A stretch of 64,000 bases of DNA from Paenibacillus sp. J45TS6 (GCF_018403285.1 NZ_BOSJ01000001.1:1-64000), one strand, 5' to 3'. Counted from the first letter of the stretch, positions 41,636 through 51,502 are shown. The notes: generated from the sequence alone by a model not told the origin. Program-made: numbers and translations.

Positions 41636-42076
41636 TCATCTCTCTTTCTCCATCTTTTGAATCATAAGTGAATGAATGCGTAAAAGATTTTCAATATCTT
41701 CCTTGGGTAAATCCATCATCGGAGCTACCCGCTTCATAAACAATTGATACATTTTTTCTTGGGTTTCTTTGCCTTTCTCCGTTACATGAAGCTCGAGTGA
41801 CCTTCTATCCTGTAAACATCTTTCCCTCACAACCATCCCTGCTTTAACCAGACGATCAATGACTCCACTCATCGTGCTGTTTCCCATATGACAAAGTTCA
41901 GCGAGTTCGGAAAGACCAATATTCGGATGTTCAACCAGAATGGACAATACGAGGAGTTGAATCCTGGTTACTTCGATCTCCCCATTACCCTCATCAACCC
42001 AAAAGTTACGGTGAAACGTCTGTGATACTTGGCGGAAAGAATTGAAAATACGGTACATCTCATCATAAGCCATCAT
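41636..42076 (-). CDS. MarR-family regulator of the DHA2 pump
   Basis: The 146-residue dimeric winged-helix protein shows LSELAELCHMGNSTMSGVIDRLVKAGMVVRE (HTH) and the wing QDRRSLELHVTEKG. Starting at the ATG at 42076 gives a good AGGGTGA site; the frame is open to a GTG at 42085. It is the first gene of the operon with the efflux pump. The 20-bp perfect palindrome at 42107-42126 lies 31 bp upstream of the start and is a probable operator, so it would regulate itself and the pump. Confidence 0.92.
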   Translation of the reverse strand: MMAYDEMYRIFNSFRQVSQTFHRNFWVDEGNGEIEVTRIQLLVLSILVEHPNIGLSELAELCHMGNSTMSGVIDRLVKAGMVVRERCLQDRRSLELHVTEKGKETQEKMYQLFMKRVAPMMDLPKEDIENLLRIHSLMIQKMEKER

Positions 42077-42106
42077 TATATTCACCCTAATTAGTTATTA
42101 TATATA

Positions 42107-42126
42107 ATATTTCGTATACGAAATAT
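42107..42126. promoter_or_regulatory. 20-bp palindrome, probable MarR operator
   Basis: ATATTTCGTATACGAAATAT is perfectly self-complementary over 20 bases. It lies upstream of the marR-MFS operon, the usual position of a MarR-binding site. Its AT-rich, TCG-CGA flavour resembles other MarR-type operators. Confidence 0.75.
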
Positions 42127-42218
42127 AAGGGTTACAAAGTAATATTATAACCCGTTAATGAAAATAGTCAACTATTTTCATATGTAATTACTTTCTTAAT
42201 TAAATATGTACATAAATA

Positions 42219-42249
42219 AAACCAGAAATATAATATATTCCTGGTTTAA
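42219..42249 (-). terminator. AT-rich hairpin after second marR gene
   Basis: The minus-strand stem AAACCAGGAATAT / ATTTCTGGTTT is followed by TATTTATG. It is weak and AU-rich, but it fits a terminator 24 bp after the stop at 42273. Confidence 0.45.
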
Positions 42250-42259
42250 GTCCGTTTAT

Positions 42260-42285
42260 TTAAGAAGATTGTTTAAGAAGATTGT
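42260..42285. repeat. 13-bp tandem duplication at the second marR stop
   Basis: TTAAGAAGATTGT occurs twice head to tail, at 42260-42272 and 42273-42285. The second copy contains the stop codon (TTA on the plus strand) and last codons of the MarR gene. It looks like a recent slippage duplication with no effect on the protein. Confidence 0.8.
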
Positions 42286-42704
42286 TTAGTTGTTGCCGTT
42301 TGGGTTGTGATTTTTGACAAGAGGTACACCAGCAACTGCTGATTATGCGATGAAATCTTACTTAATGTCTGATCTATGAATTCTTCTCTGATCGTCGTCC
42401 CGCGTACCGCTTCGAGCCTCCCTTTTTCACTTAATGTTATCCACACGACCCTTCGATCGCGATCATCTCTTCTTCGTTCTATTAACTCATGTTTCTCCAT
42501 TCGATCAAGCAGCATCGTAACCGCTGCAGGTGTAGTAGCTAAATAAGGCGTAAATTCAGAAGGTTTCATTCTTGGGTGTTCCAGCAAAAGTTCCAGTACA
42601 GTAAGTTGGGCTTCGGTCAATACAGGAGCCAGTTCCTGTTCCATATGTGATTTGTAATCCTTCGTTAGTATGGACCACAATTTTACAAATTCGGAAGAAT
42701 GCAT
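42273..42704 (-). CDS. Second MarR-family regulator
   Basis: This 143-residue MarR protein differs from its neighbour: KPSEFTPYLATTPAAVTMLLDRMEKHELIERR (HTH) and RDRRVVWITLSEKG (wing). AAGGGGAGG precedes the ATG. It has no cognate target gene beside it, except possibly the marR-MFS operon downstream on the same strand. A GTAC-AAAAT-GTAC inverted repeat (42730-42743) lies upstream and may be an operator. The gap to the next marR gene contains a hairpin and the 20-bp palindrome. Confidence 0.9.
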   Translation of the reverse strand: MHSSEFVKLWSILTKDYKSHMEQELAPVLTEAQLTVLELLLEHPRMKPSEFTPYLATTPAAVTMLLDRMEKHELIERRRDDRDRRVVWITLSEKGRLEAVRGTTIREEFIDQTLSKISSHNQQLLVYLLSKITTQTATTKQSS

Positions 42705-42893
42705 TCATTTCCTCCCCTTTCCATGGATTAGGTACAAAATGTACACAATGAACTTTGATTTACATGGTCTACTATTCACCAGCTGAATTATCTTTGCTAG
42801 ATGAACATTTCGCTGTTTTAGATAAGAATCCTTCCCCATTTTTGGCACTCGACCCTTATCGACGAAGGTTCTTAATCTTCCCAAAAAAGCATC
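42705..42893. other. Spacer without a clear gene
   Basis: Between the second marR start and the parC terminator I see only a GTAC inverted repeat and promoter-like AT-rich sequence. A plus-strand frame from 42755 lacks a ribosome site and runs through the terminator, so it is not called. Confidence 0.6.
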
Positions 42894-42933
42894 AAAAAAA
42901 GTCCTCCATGCCGTATTTTGGCATGTGGAGGAC
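42894..42933 (-). terminator. parC terminator
   Basis: GTCCTCC-ATGCC / GGCAT-GGAGGAC with a short loop, then TTTTTTT on the minus strand, 24 bp after the parC stop. Confidence 0.92.
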
Positions 42934-42956
42934 TTGTTATGACATCTATTTTAAAC

Positions 42957-45395
42957 CTACTCAGATAATTGTAGAATTTTCACAATCAAATCTGTCTTAT
43001 CAGCGGCTGCAATCGATTTACCGACACTTTTCTTGTCAGATATCGGTGCTGACTCCGTCGAGAACGGAAGTGTTTTTCCTTGTTCAGTCCAAGCTAGTAA
43101 TGATTTAGGCTCTTTCACATGATAAGCGGCAACGATTCGGGTTCCATTGGATCTTACTCTTTTTCCTTCTTTGAATTCAAAGGTAATGACTCCCTTACCT
43201 CCACGGGTTTGCAGAGGATAATCAAGTAACAATGAACGCTTACCATATCCAAGTTCCGTGATGGTGAAGACTTCACCCTCATCTTCGTCGACCCATAGTG
43301 CTGCTACTACTTCATCATCGTCTTTTAACTGAATGCCTTTAACTCCGCCAGATACACGGCCCATAGAATTGACTTCACTTTCTAAGAAGCGTATGCTCAT
43401 TCCATTTTTCGTCACGAGAAGAATATGTCTATTACCTGTACTTAATTGTACTTGAATGATCTCATCCCCTGCTGCTACTTTACAAGCTGCTACCGCGGAT
43501 GAACGTTTTGTCGCATATTCCTTAAGTTCGGTACGTTTTACTTGACCGCGTTTGGTTATAAATACGAGACTTGATCCTTCTTGTTCAAAATTACGAACAG
43601 GAATGACACCAATTACTTTATCTTCTTTGGATAGAGGAATTACATTGACAATGGCAGTCCCAGGTTCCTTCCACTTAAATTCAGGAATCTGATGGACGGG
43701 AAGCAAGAAGTATTGTCCCCGCTGTGTGAAAACAAGCAAGTTATCAAGTGTATTAACGTCAAGAATTGAGGTGATCAGATCACCATCTTTGACACCTGAA
43801 CTTGTGCGCTCTGCTCCTGATCTAGTAAATGACAGCATACTCGTCCGTTTGATATATCCGTCATTTGACAAGGTCACCAGCACATCTTCTGAATTCACCA
43901 ATACTTCAAGATTTACTTTCAACTCTTCTACCTGTTCTTGAATTGCTGAACGACGATCTATCCCGTATTTATCGCGTATTTCTTTCAGTTCCTTACGTAT
44001 GATACCAATCAATTTACGGTCGCTCTCTAAAATACTACGTAACTCTTTCACTTTTTTCTGGATTTCATCCAGCTCTTTTTGAAGTGTTGTAATTTCAAGA
44101 TTCGTTAATCGGTATAATTGCAAGGTTAGAATGGAATCCGCTTGTCTTTCAGAGAATCCAAACATCCATTCCAGATTGTTTTGTGCATCTTGGCGATTCT
44201 TGGAGGCTTTGATTGCGGCAATCACTTCATCAAGGATATTCAGAGCCTTTACCAATCCTTCAAGGACATGTGCTCTGTCTTCTGCTTTTTCCAAATCGTA
44301 TTTGGTACGATAGGTTACCACTTCGCGTTGATGCTTAATGTAAGCTTCCAATATTGGTTTCAAACCAAGTTGATGCGGCGCTTTATTAACAATCGCCACC
44401 ATATTGAAATTATAAGTCACCTGTAGATCTGTCTTTTTGAACAGGTAAGCTAAAATACCTTGTGCATCTGCATCTTTTTTAAGTTCAACAACAATTCGCA
44501 AACCTTCTCGGCCGCTCTCATCGCGAACTTCTGCAATTCCCTCGACTTTTTTCTCTAAACGAATCGTCTCCATCGCGGTAACAAGGCGTGATTTCACGAC
44601 TTGATACGGGATTTCCGTAATCACAATTTGCTGTTTACCGCCGCGAAGATTCTCGATATCTGTCTTGGAACGGATATAGATACGACCTTTTCCCGTACGA
44701 TACGCATCAAGGATTCCTTCGCCGCCCATAATAATGCCGCCTGTCGGAAAATCTGGACCTTTAATGAAGGTCATGATCTCATCAAGTTCGATCGAAGGTT
44801 TCTCCATCACCGCAATACAAGCATCAATGACTTCTCTTAAATTGTGAGTAGGAATCTCGGTTGCAAAACCTGATGAGATCCCGCTCGCCCCATTAACCAA
44901 CAAGTTTGGATAGCGGGAAGGAAGCACCACAGGTTCTTTCGCCGTATTATCGAAATTGTCTTTAAAAAGAACGGTACGTTTCTCAATATCACGCAAGATT
45001 TCCATAGCAATGGGTGATAATCTGGCTTCTGTATAACGCATCGCCGCAGCCGGATCGTCATCTTGTGAACCCCAGTTACCGTGACCGTCAACGAGCACAT
45101 GGCCCATTTTCCATGGCTGTGCCATACGTACCATCCCATCATAGATGGAGGAATCACCATGGGGATGATAATTCCCCATTACGTCCCCTACTGTTTTTGC
45201 TGATTTCCGATACGGTTTATCAGGCGTATTATGGGAATCATACATCGCATACAAAATACGTCTTTGCACAGGTTTTAGCCCATCTCGTACATCGGGGATG
45301 GCTCTATCTTGAATTATATATTTAGAATACCGGCCAAAGCGATCACCAACGACTTCTTCTAAAAATGCCGGCAAAAATTGTTCTGGTAAACTCAT
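42957..45395 (-). CDS. parC: DNA topoisomerase IV subunit A
   Basis: ParC cuts and rejoins DNA to unlink daughter chromosomes. The 812-residue protein has the winged-helix active site with Tyr121 ([10 protein letters not shown]), the quinolone region [10 protein letters not shown] with Ser82/Ser83 (no obvious resistance change at the usual Ser; Asp at the following acidic position is conservative), the tower domain, and a C-terminal beta-pinwheel of GxxRG-like blades (such as [11 protein letters not shown] and [11 protein letters not shown]). It follows parE by 12 bp. GAAGGTG precedes the ATG. Confidence 0.96.
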   Translation of the reverse strand: MSLPEQFLPAFLEEVVGDRFGRYSKYIIQDRAIPDVRDGLKPVQRRILYAMYDSHNTPDKPYRKSAKTVGDVMGNYHPHGDSSIYDGMVRMAQPWKMGHVLVDGHGNWGSQDDDPAAAMRYTEARLSPIAMEILRDIEKRTVLFKDNFDNTAKEPVVLPSRYPNLLVNGASGISSGFATEIPTHNLREVIDACIAVMEKPSIELDEIMTFIKGPDFPTGGIIMGGEGILDAYRTGKGRIYIRSKTDIENLRGGKQQIVITEIPYQVVKSRLVTAMETIRLEKKVEGIAEVRDESGREGLRIVVELKKDADAQGILAYLFKKTDLQVTYNFNMVAIVNKAPHQLGLKPILEAYIKHQREVVTYRTKYDLEKAEDRAHVLEGLVKALNILDEVIAAIKASKNRQDAQNNLEWMFGFSERQADSILTLQLYRLTNLEITTLQKELDEIQKKVKELRSILESDRKLIGIIRKELKEIRDKYGIDRRSAIQEQVEELKVNLEVLVNSEDVLVTLSNDGYIKRTSMLSFTRSGAERTSSGVKDGDLITSILDVNTLDNLLVFTQRGQYFLLPVHQIPEFKWKEPGTAIVNVIPLSKEDKVIGVIPVRNFEQEGSSLVFITKRGQVKRTELKEYATKRSSAVAACKVAAGDEIIQVQLSTGNRHILLVTKNGMSIRFLESEVNSMGRVSGGVKGIQLKDDDEVVAALWVDEDEGEVFTITELGYGKRSLLLDYPLQTRGGKGVITFEFKEGKRVRSNGTRIVAAYHVKEPKSLLAWTEQGKTLPFSTESAPISDKKSVGKSIAAADKTDLIVKILQLSE

Positions 45396-45407
45396 TCAAA
45401 GCACCTT

Positions 45408-47384
45408 CTATTCTTCGTACTCTGTAAAATCAACATTTTCTACAATCCAGCGTTTACGTGGATCTACTTTGTCACCCATCAGGGTGGATACTCTTTTTTC
45501 TGCTTTTGCTGCATCTTCGATCTGCACTTGCAATAAAGTTCTGGACTCTGGATTCATTGTCGTTTCCCACAATTGATCCGGATTCATTTCACCCAGCCCC
45601 TTGTATCTTTGCAGTTCGAAACCTTTTCCAAATTCTTTTAAATAATCTTGTAGTTGTTCGTCAGTCCATGCGTATCTTGAGGTCTGCTGCTTACCGGATT
45701 TACGAGAAATTTTATAAAGCGGCGGCTGAGCAATATAGACTCTGCCTGCATCAATGAGCGGTTTCATGTAACGATAGAAAAATGTAAGTAAGAGGACCTG
45801 AATATGCGCTCCATCCGTATCTGCATCCGTCATAATGATAATTTTGGAATAATTGCTGTCTTCTACGGCAAATTCAGTTCCAATTCCTGCACCAATTGCT
45901 GCTGTAATGGCACGATATTCTTCATTTTTCATAATGTCAGCAAGTTTCGCCTTCTCGGGATTCATCGGCTTCCCTTTAAGTGGCAATATCGCCTGGATCT
46001 TCGAATCTCTACCCTGTTTGGCGGAACCACCAGCAGAGTCTCCCTCAACGATAAACAGTTCGTTTTTTGTAAAATCTTTAGATTGGGCTGGAGTCAGCTT
46101 GCCTCCTAGATTTGAACTTTCGCTGCGTTTTTTACCGGTACGCATATCGTCTCTTGCCTTACGAGCAGCCTCGCGCGCTTTTGAAGCCTGCACTGCTTTT
46201 CTAATCAGTGTCTGTGCAACTTGTGGATTTTCTTCTAAAAACCGATGTAAGTTCTCGGTCACGACCTGATCTACTGTACTTCGTGCTGATGCGCTTCCGA
46301 GCTGGTCTTTGGTCTGTCCTACAAATTCAACTTCAGACATCTTGACGCTGATAACTGCCATCATACCTTCTCTTAAGTCATTACCTTCCAAATTTTTATC
46401 TTTTTCTTTAATCATACTTGTTCGACGGGCATAATCGTTCATCACCCGTGTGTACGCCGTCTTAAATCCCGTTTCGTGCGTACCCCCGCCTCTGGTTGGA
46501 ATGGAGTTTACGAACGAAGCAATGGTTTCGGTATATCCAGCATTATATTGAATCGCAATTTCGACTTCGATATCATCCTTTTCCGCATTAAAATGGATGA
46601 CTTCGTTTAAGACGTCTTTGCCTTCGTTCAAATATTCAACAAACTGCTTTGCTCCACCTTCGTAATAGAATTCATCCATTTTGCCAGAGCGATCATCCTT
46701 CAGTACGATCCGCAAACCTGAATTCAGGAAAGCAATCTCCTGAAGACGCTCCGACAACGTATCGTAGCTTAGTGCAATCCCGTTTTTGAATACCCTGCTG
46801 TCCGGTTTAAATGTCACTTTCGTTCCGGTACGATTCGTATTCCCAAGCACCTCAAGCCCTGTTACCGGTTCACCAACATGCTCTTTTCCCTTCTTATCTA
46901 CCCAGTATTCAAAGCGCATCCGGTGAATTTTACCTTCACGATAAATCTCAACTTCAAGCCATTCAGACAAAGCATTAGTAACCGATGCGCCTACGCCGTG
47001 CAAGCCACCCGATTTTTTATATCCGCCACCGCCGAATTTACCGCCAGCATGGAGAATCGTATATACGACCTGCGGAGTAGGTACTCCTGTCTTGTGCATC
47101 CCTGTCGGAATACCGCGTCCATTATCATAAACGGTAACTGAACCATCCTTATGTAGCGATATTTCAATTTTGTTACAATACTTAGCTAAATGTTCATCGA
47201 CAGCATTGTCGACAATCTCCCATACTAAATGGTGCAAGCCTGAATTACTTGTGCTACCAATATACATCCCTGGTCTTTTCCGTACTGCAACAAGTCCTTC
47301 CAGCACCTGAATATCATCAGCGCCATAACCGGCTTCTATATCTTTGCCGGAAACTCCAGCAGATAGATCCATTTCCTGGGCCAT
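45408..47384 (-). CDS. parE: DNA topoisomerase IV subunit B
   Basis: ParE supplies the ATPase and Toprim domains of topoisomerase IV. Seen: the GHKL ATPase with EIVDNAVDEHLA and DNGRGIPTGMH, GGGYKKSGGLHGVGASVTNAL, and the Toprim core EGDSAGGSAKQGRD and MTDADTDGAHI. The 658-residue protein starts at 47384, where GGGGGAG lies five bases upstream; a start ten codons earlier has no site. I prefer ParE over GyrB because it is followed by a ParC-type subunit. A σA-type promoter is likely but not clear. Confidence 0.95.
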   Translation of the reverse strand: MAQEMDLSAGVSGKDIEAGYGADDIQVLEGLVAVRKRPGMYIGSTSNSGLHHLVWEIVDNAVDEHLAKYCNKIEISLHKDGSVTVYDNGRGIPTGMHKTGVPTPQVVYTILHAGGKFGGGGYKKSGGLHGVGASVTNALSEWLEVEIYREGKIHRMRFEYWVDKKGKEHVGEPVTGLEVLGNTNRTGTKVTFKPDSRVFKNGIALSYDTLSERLQEIAFLNSGLRIVLKDDRSGKMDEFYYEGGAKQFVEYLNEGKDVLNEVIHFNAEKDDIEVEIAIQYNAGYTETIASFVNSIPTRGGGTHETGFKTAYTRVMNDYARRTSMIKEKDKNLEGNDLREGMMAVISVKMSEVEFVGQTKDQLGSASARSTVDQVVTENLHRFLEENPQVAQTLIRKAVQASKAREAARKARDDMRTGKKRSESSNLGGKLTPAQSKDFTKNELFIVEGDSAGGSAKQGRDSKIQAILPLKGKPMNPEKAKLADIMKNEEYRAITAAIGAGIGTEFAVEDSNYSKIIIMTDADTDGAHIQVLLLTFFYRYMKPLIDAGRVYIAQPPLYKISRKSGKQQTSRYAWTDEQLQDYLKEFGKGFELQRYKGLGEMNPDQLWETTMNPESRTLLQVQIEDAAKAEKRVSTLMGDKVDPRKRWIVENVDFTEYEE

Positions 47385-47578
47385 AAATGCTCCCCCTCTT
47401 ATGCCTTCACTCATTTATGAATGATCACACTTTTAGAATATTAATATATTTCACAGTACAAGCGGATCTTCTCTATAGAAATCCCTAAAAAATCTATAGA
47501 CAAATTTTGGAAACCTATTCTGTTTTTACCTTAAAACTTCGAAAAATGCAAACAGATGTTTTCTTATCCTTGTCCATT

Positions 47579-48577
47579 TTAATTCAAGATATCCCGTTTC
47601 GTAAAGACAAGGAATGAAACAACCAGTGCAATGAGTCCCCAGACGGTAAGAACTCCAAGTGAAAATACTAAAGTCATTCCCTCAATCGGCGGCAAAGTAC
47701 CTGATAGGTAACCGGTGAGACCAAGGTTCACCATGAATAAATATTTGGCAGTGCTCCAAGACGAAGCCATATTCGTTAAAATACTTCCTGCAATCAGTGC
47801 AGCCATCATAATGACAATACTCGCAGAAGTACTCCTTACTAGAGTAGACACCATAAAAGACAGGATCGCCACGATGATACTGACAAACCATAAGAGCCCA
47901 GATTGCATTAGTAAATATTTCCACTGGGGCACCATATGTACTTTTGACATATCCACATCAGAACCATGGATTTGAAAACCGGTAAAGATGGGCATCGTAA
48001 ATCCTTTATATCCAAAAAAGAGTCCTGCTATAAGATAGCATATAACAAATACAGCAAGAATAAGAAGAGAAACGAATAAAAATAAGGTAAGGAGTTTGCT
48101 TAACAGGATTTTCCACCTTCGGACAGGTCTCGTTAGCAGCATTTTAATCGTTCCCGATGTTCTCTCTCCAGATACAAGATCTGAGGCCATTGCAACCACA
48201 AGCAAAGGAATAAACAAGTTAATGGAATTGTTCATAAACTCTCTTGTAAACGTAACCCCGCTAGGCTCATTCGGATTAAGATCATGTTCGAGATAATATT
48301 GAAGCTGCTGAATATAAATTCTGCGATATTTCTTCCATTCCTCTGGTACCCGATCACTTCCGAGTGAATTCTGATTATCCGTGATCGCTTGCTGCATTTC
48401 AAGTCGCCAGTCATTTCCAAACTTTTCGCGCTTTGTTTCAGACTCTTTCATCTGAGCATAGGTAAACATCGGCGTTAATACAAGCAAAACGAGTATAATC
48501 ACATAAAATCTTTTTTTCTTGATCATTTTAATGGTCTCGTTCTTAACTAAGGGCAAGAGACTATTCAATAGATTCAC
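47579..48577 (-). CDS. ABC-2 type transporter permease
   Basis: The 332-residue membrane protein has about six hydrophobic spans, a large extracytoplasmic loop after the first, and MASDLVSGERTSGTIKMLLTRPVRRW, the ABC-2 signature region. It pairs with the ATPase encoded just upstream to export or flip an unknown compound. The start is GTG at 48577, 17 bases inside the ATPase gene, so translation is coupled. It is last in the operon with the SGNH esterase and ATPase. No clear terminator follows. Confidence 0.88.
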   Translation of the reverse strand: MNLLNSLLPLVKNETIKMIKKKRFYVIILVLLVLTPMFTYAQMKESETKREKFGNDWRLEMQQAITDNQNSLGSDRVPEEWKKYRRIYIQQLQYYLEHDLNPNEPSGVTFTREFMNNSINLFIPLLVVAMASDLVSGERTSGTIKMLLTRPVRRWKILLSKLLTLFLFVSLLILAVFVICYLIAGLFFGYKGFTMPIFTGFQIHGSDVDMSKVHMVPQWKYLLMQSGLLWFVSIIVAILSFMVSTLVRSTSASIVIMMAALIAGSILTNMASSWSTAKYLFMVNLGLTGYLSGTLPPIEGMTLVFSLGVLTVWGLIALVVSFLVFTKRDILN

Positions 48578-49529
48578 CTTCTGTCATTCGTAAAAATAAC
48601 TGTTCAAGTGTAGGATGTACTCTTTGTACTCCCTCCACTTTTACTCCTGCAATGACCATGGTTTTCACCATTTGTGATACGAGTTCCTCCGGCATTTCAG
48701 TAATAATCGCATTTGGTCCAAGATTCGCGATCAAAGTGTCATCTAACATGGATGTATCTCGCAGTCTCTTAATCCGCGGATGATTCGTTAACCAGCGTGA
48801 TCCTTCATCAATTGGTGTTACATGCCAGACCGTGATATTACTATAGTCTCCAATTAGTTCATCGACTTTACCTACAGTGAGCACTTCACCATTATTAATA
48901 ATAGCCACTCGATCACACAGAAGCTGGATCTCACTAAGTAAATGACTGCTGACAAGAACGGCTAAACCTTCCTCTGCCAGTTTTTTAATAAAAGCCCTCA
49001 GTTCCTTGATCCCTTTGGGATCAAGACCATTCGTTGGTTCATCTAATATAAGTAGTTTTGGATTTCCAAGAAGCGCTTGGGCGATACCTAAGCGTTGACG
49101 CATCCCCAAAGAGTATGTGCTCACTTTATCATGTATTCGCTGATCCAGTCCCACTATCTTCGTAACTTCATAGATCCGCTCCTCCGTGACGTCCGGAAGC
49201 ATTCGTGCAAAGTGTTCCAAATTCTCAAATCCTGTTAGATAATTATACATCTCAGGGTTTTCGACAATAGATCCTACATATCTTAGTGCTTGCTCGGGTT
49301 TTTGGTGCACAGGGTATCCGCACACCTCCACAACCCCTTCTGTCGGTTTAATTAAATCAACAAGCATTCGGATTGTCGTTGTCTTCCCAGCTCCATTCGG
49401 ACCTAAAAACCCAAAGATTTCGCCAGCGTGCACTTCAAAAGTAACATCTTTAATAATCCACTTACGCCCTATCTTTTTTTTCAGATGCTTCACAGACAAT
49501 ACGATTTCTTGCGACAGATATTCACTCAT
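48561..49529 (-). CDS. ABC-2 transporter ATP-binding protein
   Basis: The 322-residue ATPase has Walker A GPNGAGKTT, a Q loop near EYVGSIVENPEMYNYLTG, signature YSLGMRQRLG, Walker B LLILDEPTNGLD, and the H loop SSHLLSE. A C-terminal extension of about 80 residues follows (EDTSMLD ... VEGVQRVHPTLEQLFL), as in bacitracin/antibiotic or lipid exporters. It starts at 49529 (GGTGGAG seven bases away) and overlaps the esterase stop by eight bases. Confidence 0.93.
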   Translation of the reverse strand: MSEYLSQEIVLSVKHLKKKIGRKWIIKDVTFEVHAGEIFGFLGPNGAGKTTTIRMLVDLIKPTEGVVEVCGYPVHQKPEQALRYVGSIVENPEMYNYLTGFENLEHFARMLPDVTEERIYEVTKIVGLDQRIHDKVSTYSLGMRQRLGIAQALLGNPKLLILDEPTNGLDPKGIKELRAFIKKLAEEGLAVLVSSHLLSEIQLLCDRVAIINNGEVLTVGKVDELIGDYSNITVWHVTPIDEGSRWLTNHPRIKRLRDTSMLDDTLIANLGPNAIITEMPEELVSQMVKTMVIAGVKVEGVQRVHPTLEQLFLRMTEGESIE

Positions 49530-50373
49530 CGCCCATCTCCACCTTTTTTCCATGTTGATCAGTGATGCCAAGTACTTCTACAATTCGCTCTGCCATCTCT
49601 TCATAACCCTGTGCATTCGGATGAAAATGGTCACTGGCAAGCAGCTGCGGCACATTGTTCTCAAACAGGTCAAATGTAGGCGCAAGAGCCATCTGATCAT
49701 AGGTACTTATCAGCTCAAGTACTTTACTATTCCATGTAGTTACTACAGCATTCCCAACTTGTTTCAGATCTTGCAAATCATTGAATGGATTATATAAACC
49801 AACATAAACAATCTCGGCGTTAGGATTAATCTCCGCTATTTTTTTCAACACTTCTTCGAGCGAACCTGAGGCTTTGGGCAAAAGCTTAAATAGTGCAGCA
49901 GTGTCCGGAATATTGATATCTGCTCCTTGACCCGCCTGAGCACCTTGAAACAAATCATTTGCACCGATGGAGAGCAGAATAAGATTAGATTGTTCCAGCG
50001 TATATTTCACACCTGCTTCATCTAGCTCAGGAAGAAGTTTCTCAGCAGTAAGTCCATTGATCGCTAAATTTGCTGTAACTCTAACTTCTTTTCCATCTTC
50101 TTTAAGCATACTGACAACCCTGCGAACAAACCCCTTTCCCTCATCATCTCCAGTACCTTTGGCAAGCGAGTCACCAATAGCAGCAATTTTAATTTCTTTG
50201 GATTGTTTGATAGGGGAAGCAGTAGTCGTCTCTTTTTGTTCAGATATGAAATCAGTGTCACCTGACGGATTCACTATATCCTGAACGGCTATAATAAAGC
50301 CATATATAAGTACGAACGTCACAATGATGGATACCGTACTTACAGTGATCCAAATTTTACTTGATGACTTCAC
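49522..50373 (-). CDS. Membrane-anchored SGNH/GDSL hydrolase
   Basis: The 283-residue protein has an N-terminal membrane anchor (about 9-30) and an extracellular GDSL esterase domain. Catalytic residues are visible: Ser69 in AIGDSLAKG, the Gly-Asn of SIGANDLF (Asn139), and Asp248-His251 in SDHFHPN. It probably removes acyl or acetyl groups from a surface polymer or lipid. The start is GTG at 50373, with AAGGGA upstream. It is the first gene of an operon with the ABC-2 exporter, so it may process what that pump moves. Confidence 0.9.
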   Translation of the reverse strand: MKSSSKIWITVSTVSIIVTFVLIYGFIIAVQDIVNPSGDTDFISEQKETTTASPIKQSKEIKIAAIGDSLAKGTGDDEGKGFVRRVVSMLKEDGKEVRVTANLAINGLTAEKLLPELDEAGVKYTLEQSNLILLSIGANDLFQGAQAGQGADINIPDTAALFKLLPKASGSLEEVLKKIAEINPNAEIVYVGLYNPFNDLQDLKQVGNAVVTTWNSKVLELISTYDQMALAPTFDLFENNVPQLLASDHFHPNAQGYEEMAERIVEVLGITDQHGKKVEMGDE

Positions 50374-50476
50374 AAAAACATTCCCTTCACGCTGTATTTA
50401 CTTACAGTAACCATAAAACTTCCAGTCCCTATTTGCAAATCAATGTCTCTCTCTTCTTTACTATCTGCCAAAAATG

Positions 50477-50508
50477 AAAAAAAAGACCTCCAACAATCGT
50501 GGAGATCT
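50477..50508 (-). terminator. CAP-protein gene terminator
   Basis: AGATCTCCA / TGGAGGTCT (one wobble) around a short loop, then TTTTTTTT, about 100 bp after the CAP gene stop. Confidence 0.85.
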
Positions 50509-50609
50509 CAAAATAACTTCAAAATAGTATGGCACCTAAAAAATATGGCATCTTGCATGTAAAGGTAAATCTCATAAGGTGATGATATTAGTCAAAGGTT
50601 AGAAATAAA

Positions 50610-51257
50610 TTATTTTCCGACAAAAGCTTGTACCCAGTACCCGTTAACATATCCTACGCCAATCAACGTGAAATTCTTATTCATGATATTTGCTTTGTGA
50701 CCTGGGCTGTTCATCCAAGCTTTTACCACTTCTGCAGGCGTTTTTTGCCCTTTAGCAATGTTTTCACCCGCATATTTATAAGTGATTCCAAACTTCTTCA
50801 TCATATCAAATGGAGATCCATAAGTTGGAGAGGTATGACTGAAATAGTTGTTATCATTCATGTCTTGGGCTTTGGCTACAGCCATTTTAGTAAGATTCGT
50901 GTGAATAACAAGCGGTTTGAGGCCAGCCTTCGCACGTTCCTTATTTACCAGTGACACCACTTCTTTCGCATAAGCAGATACGACAGAAGAACTGCTTTGA
51001 TCTTGACTTGTGCTGTTATTGCCCGTACCACTGTTCGAATTGTTATTACCCGAACCTGATTCGGGTTTTTGTACGGTCCCTCCTATGTAACCATTCTGCT
51101 GCAACCACTGCTGAATATATTTGCTATAGCTTTGACCTTTTTGAGTAGATAGAGAATGAGCGGAAGCAATTCCTGTTCCAGGAATCAACATTCCAGCTGC
51201 AAGAACAGCGGAAAGACTTCCTGCAATGATTGTTTTTTTAAGAACGTTCTTTTTCAA
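50610..51257 (-). CDS. Secreted CAP-domain (SCP) protein, YkwD-like
   Basis: The 215-residue protein has a signal peptide (LKKTIIAGSLSAVLAAGMLIPGTGIASAHS), a 40-residue linker with QWLQQNGYIGG and an Asn/Ser/Gly low-complexity stretch, and a CAP domain with VNKERAKAGLKPLVIHTNL, YFSHTSPTYGSPFDMM, AGENIAKGQ and WMNSPGHKANIMN. Bacterial CAP proteins are extracellular and of uncertain function; some bind sterols or act at the cell wall. The start is TTG at 51257, with GGAG ten bases away. A good σA promoter lies upstream. Confidence 0.9.
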   Translation of the reverse strand: MKKNVLKKTIIAGSLSAVLAAGMLIPGTGIASAHSLSTQKGQSYSKYIQQWLQQNGYIGGTVQKPESGSGNNNSNSGTGNNSTSQDQSSSSVVSAYAKEVVSLVNKERAKAGLKPLVIHTNLTKMAVAKAQDMNDNNYFSHTSPTYGSPFDMMKKFGITYKYAGENIAKGQKTPAEVVKAWMNSPGHKANIMNKNFTLIGVGYVNGYWVQAFVGK

Positions 51258-51282
51258 AATAATTCAACTCCTAAATTAATTA

Positions 51283-51296
51283 TTACAATTTTGTAA
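51283..51296. promoter_or_regulatory. 14-bp palindrome in the CAP gene leader
   Basis: TTACAATTTTGTAA is perfectly palindromic and lies between the promoter and the TTG start. It could be an operator for a dimeric regulator or simply AT-rich chance. Confidence 0.4.
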
Positions 51297-51310
51297 CTGT
51301 TATGTTTAGG

Positions 51311-51339
51311 ATTATATCAGCACTTTTCGAATTTGTTAA
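51311..51339 (-). promoter_or_regulatory. σA-type promoter of the CAP gene
   Basis: A -35 TTAACA (51334-51339) and a perfect -10 TATAAT (51311-51316) are spaced by 17 bases, about 55 bases upstream of the CAP gene start. Confidence 0.75.
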
Positions 51340-51470
51340 CCCATAAATAATGGAAATAGTTAAAAAGTCGTAACTTTTTGAGAGTATAGAATCAGAATCG
51401 TTTGTAATAAAAAACACAGAAAAATATTCCAAATTAAACGATGATATAACGAAAAAGAAAAACATAACAA

Positions 51471-51502
51471 AACAACCTAATGGAAAAAACCATTAGGTTG
51501 TT
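51471..51502 (-). terminator. Terminator after the GNAT gene
   Basis: A perfect 13-bp stem AACAACCTAATGG / CCATTAGGTTGTT with a 6-base loop lies 54 bp after the GNAT stop. T-rich sequence is present on both sides. Confidence 0.85.

Noticed and set aside
42755-43108. Plus-strand frame between the second marR gene and parC
   Set aside because: It has no ribosome site and runs through the parC terminator and into parC. The product has no recognisable domain.
45014-45325. Plus-strand frame opposite parC
   Set aside because: It lies wholly inside the well-conserved parC coding sequence and lacks a ribosome site.
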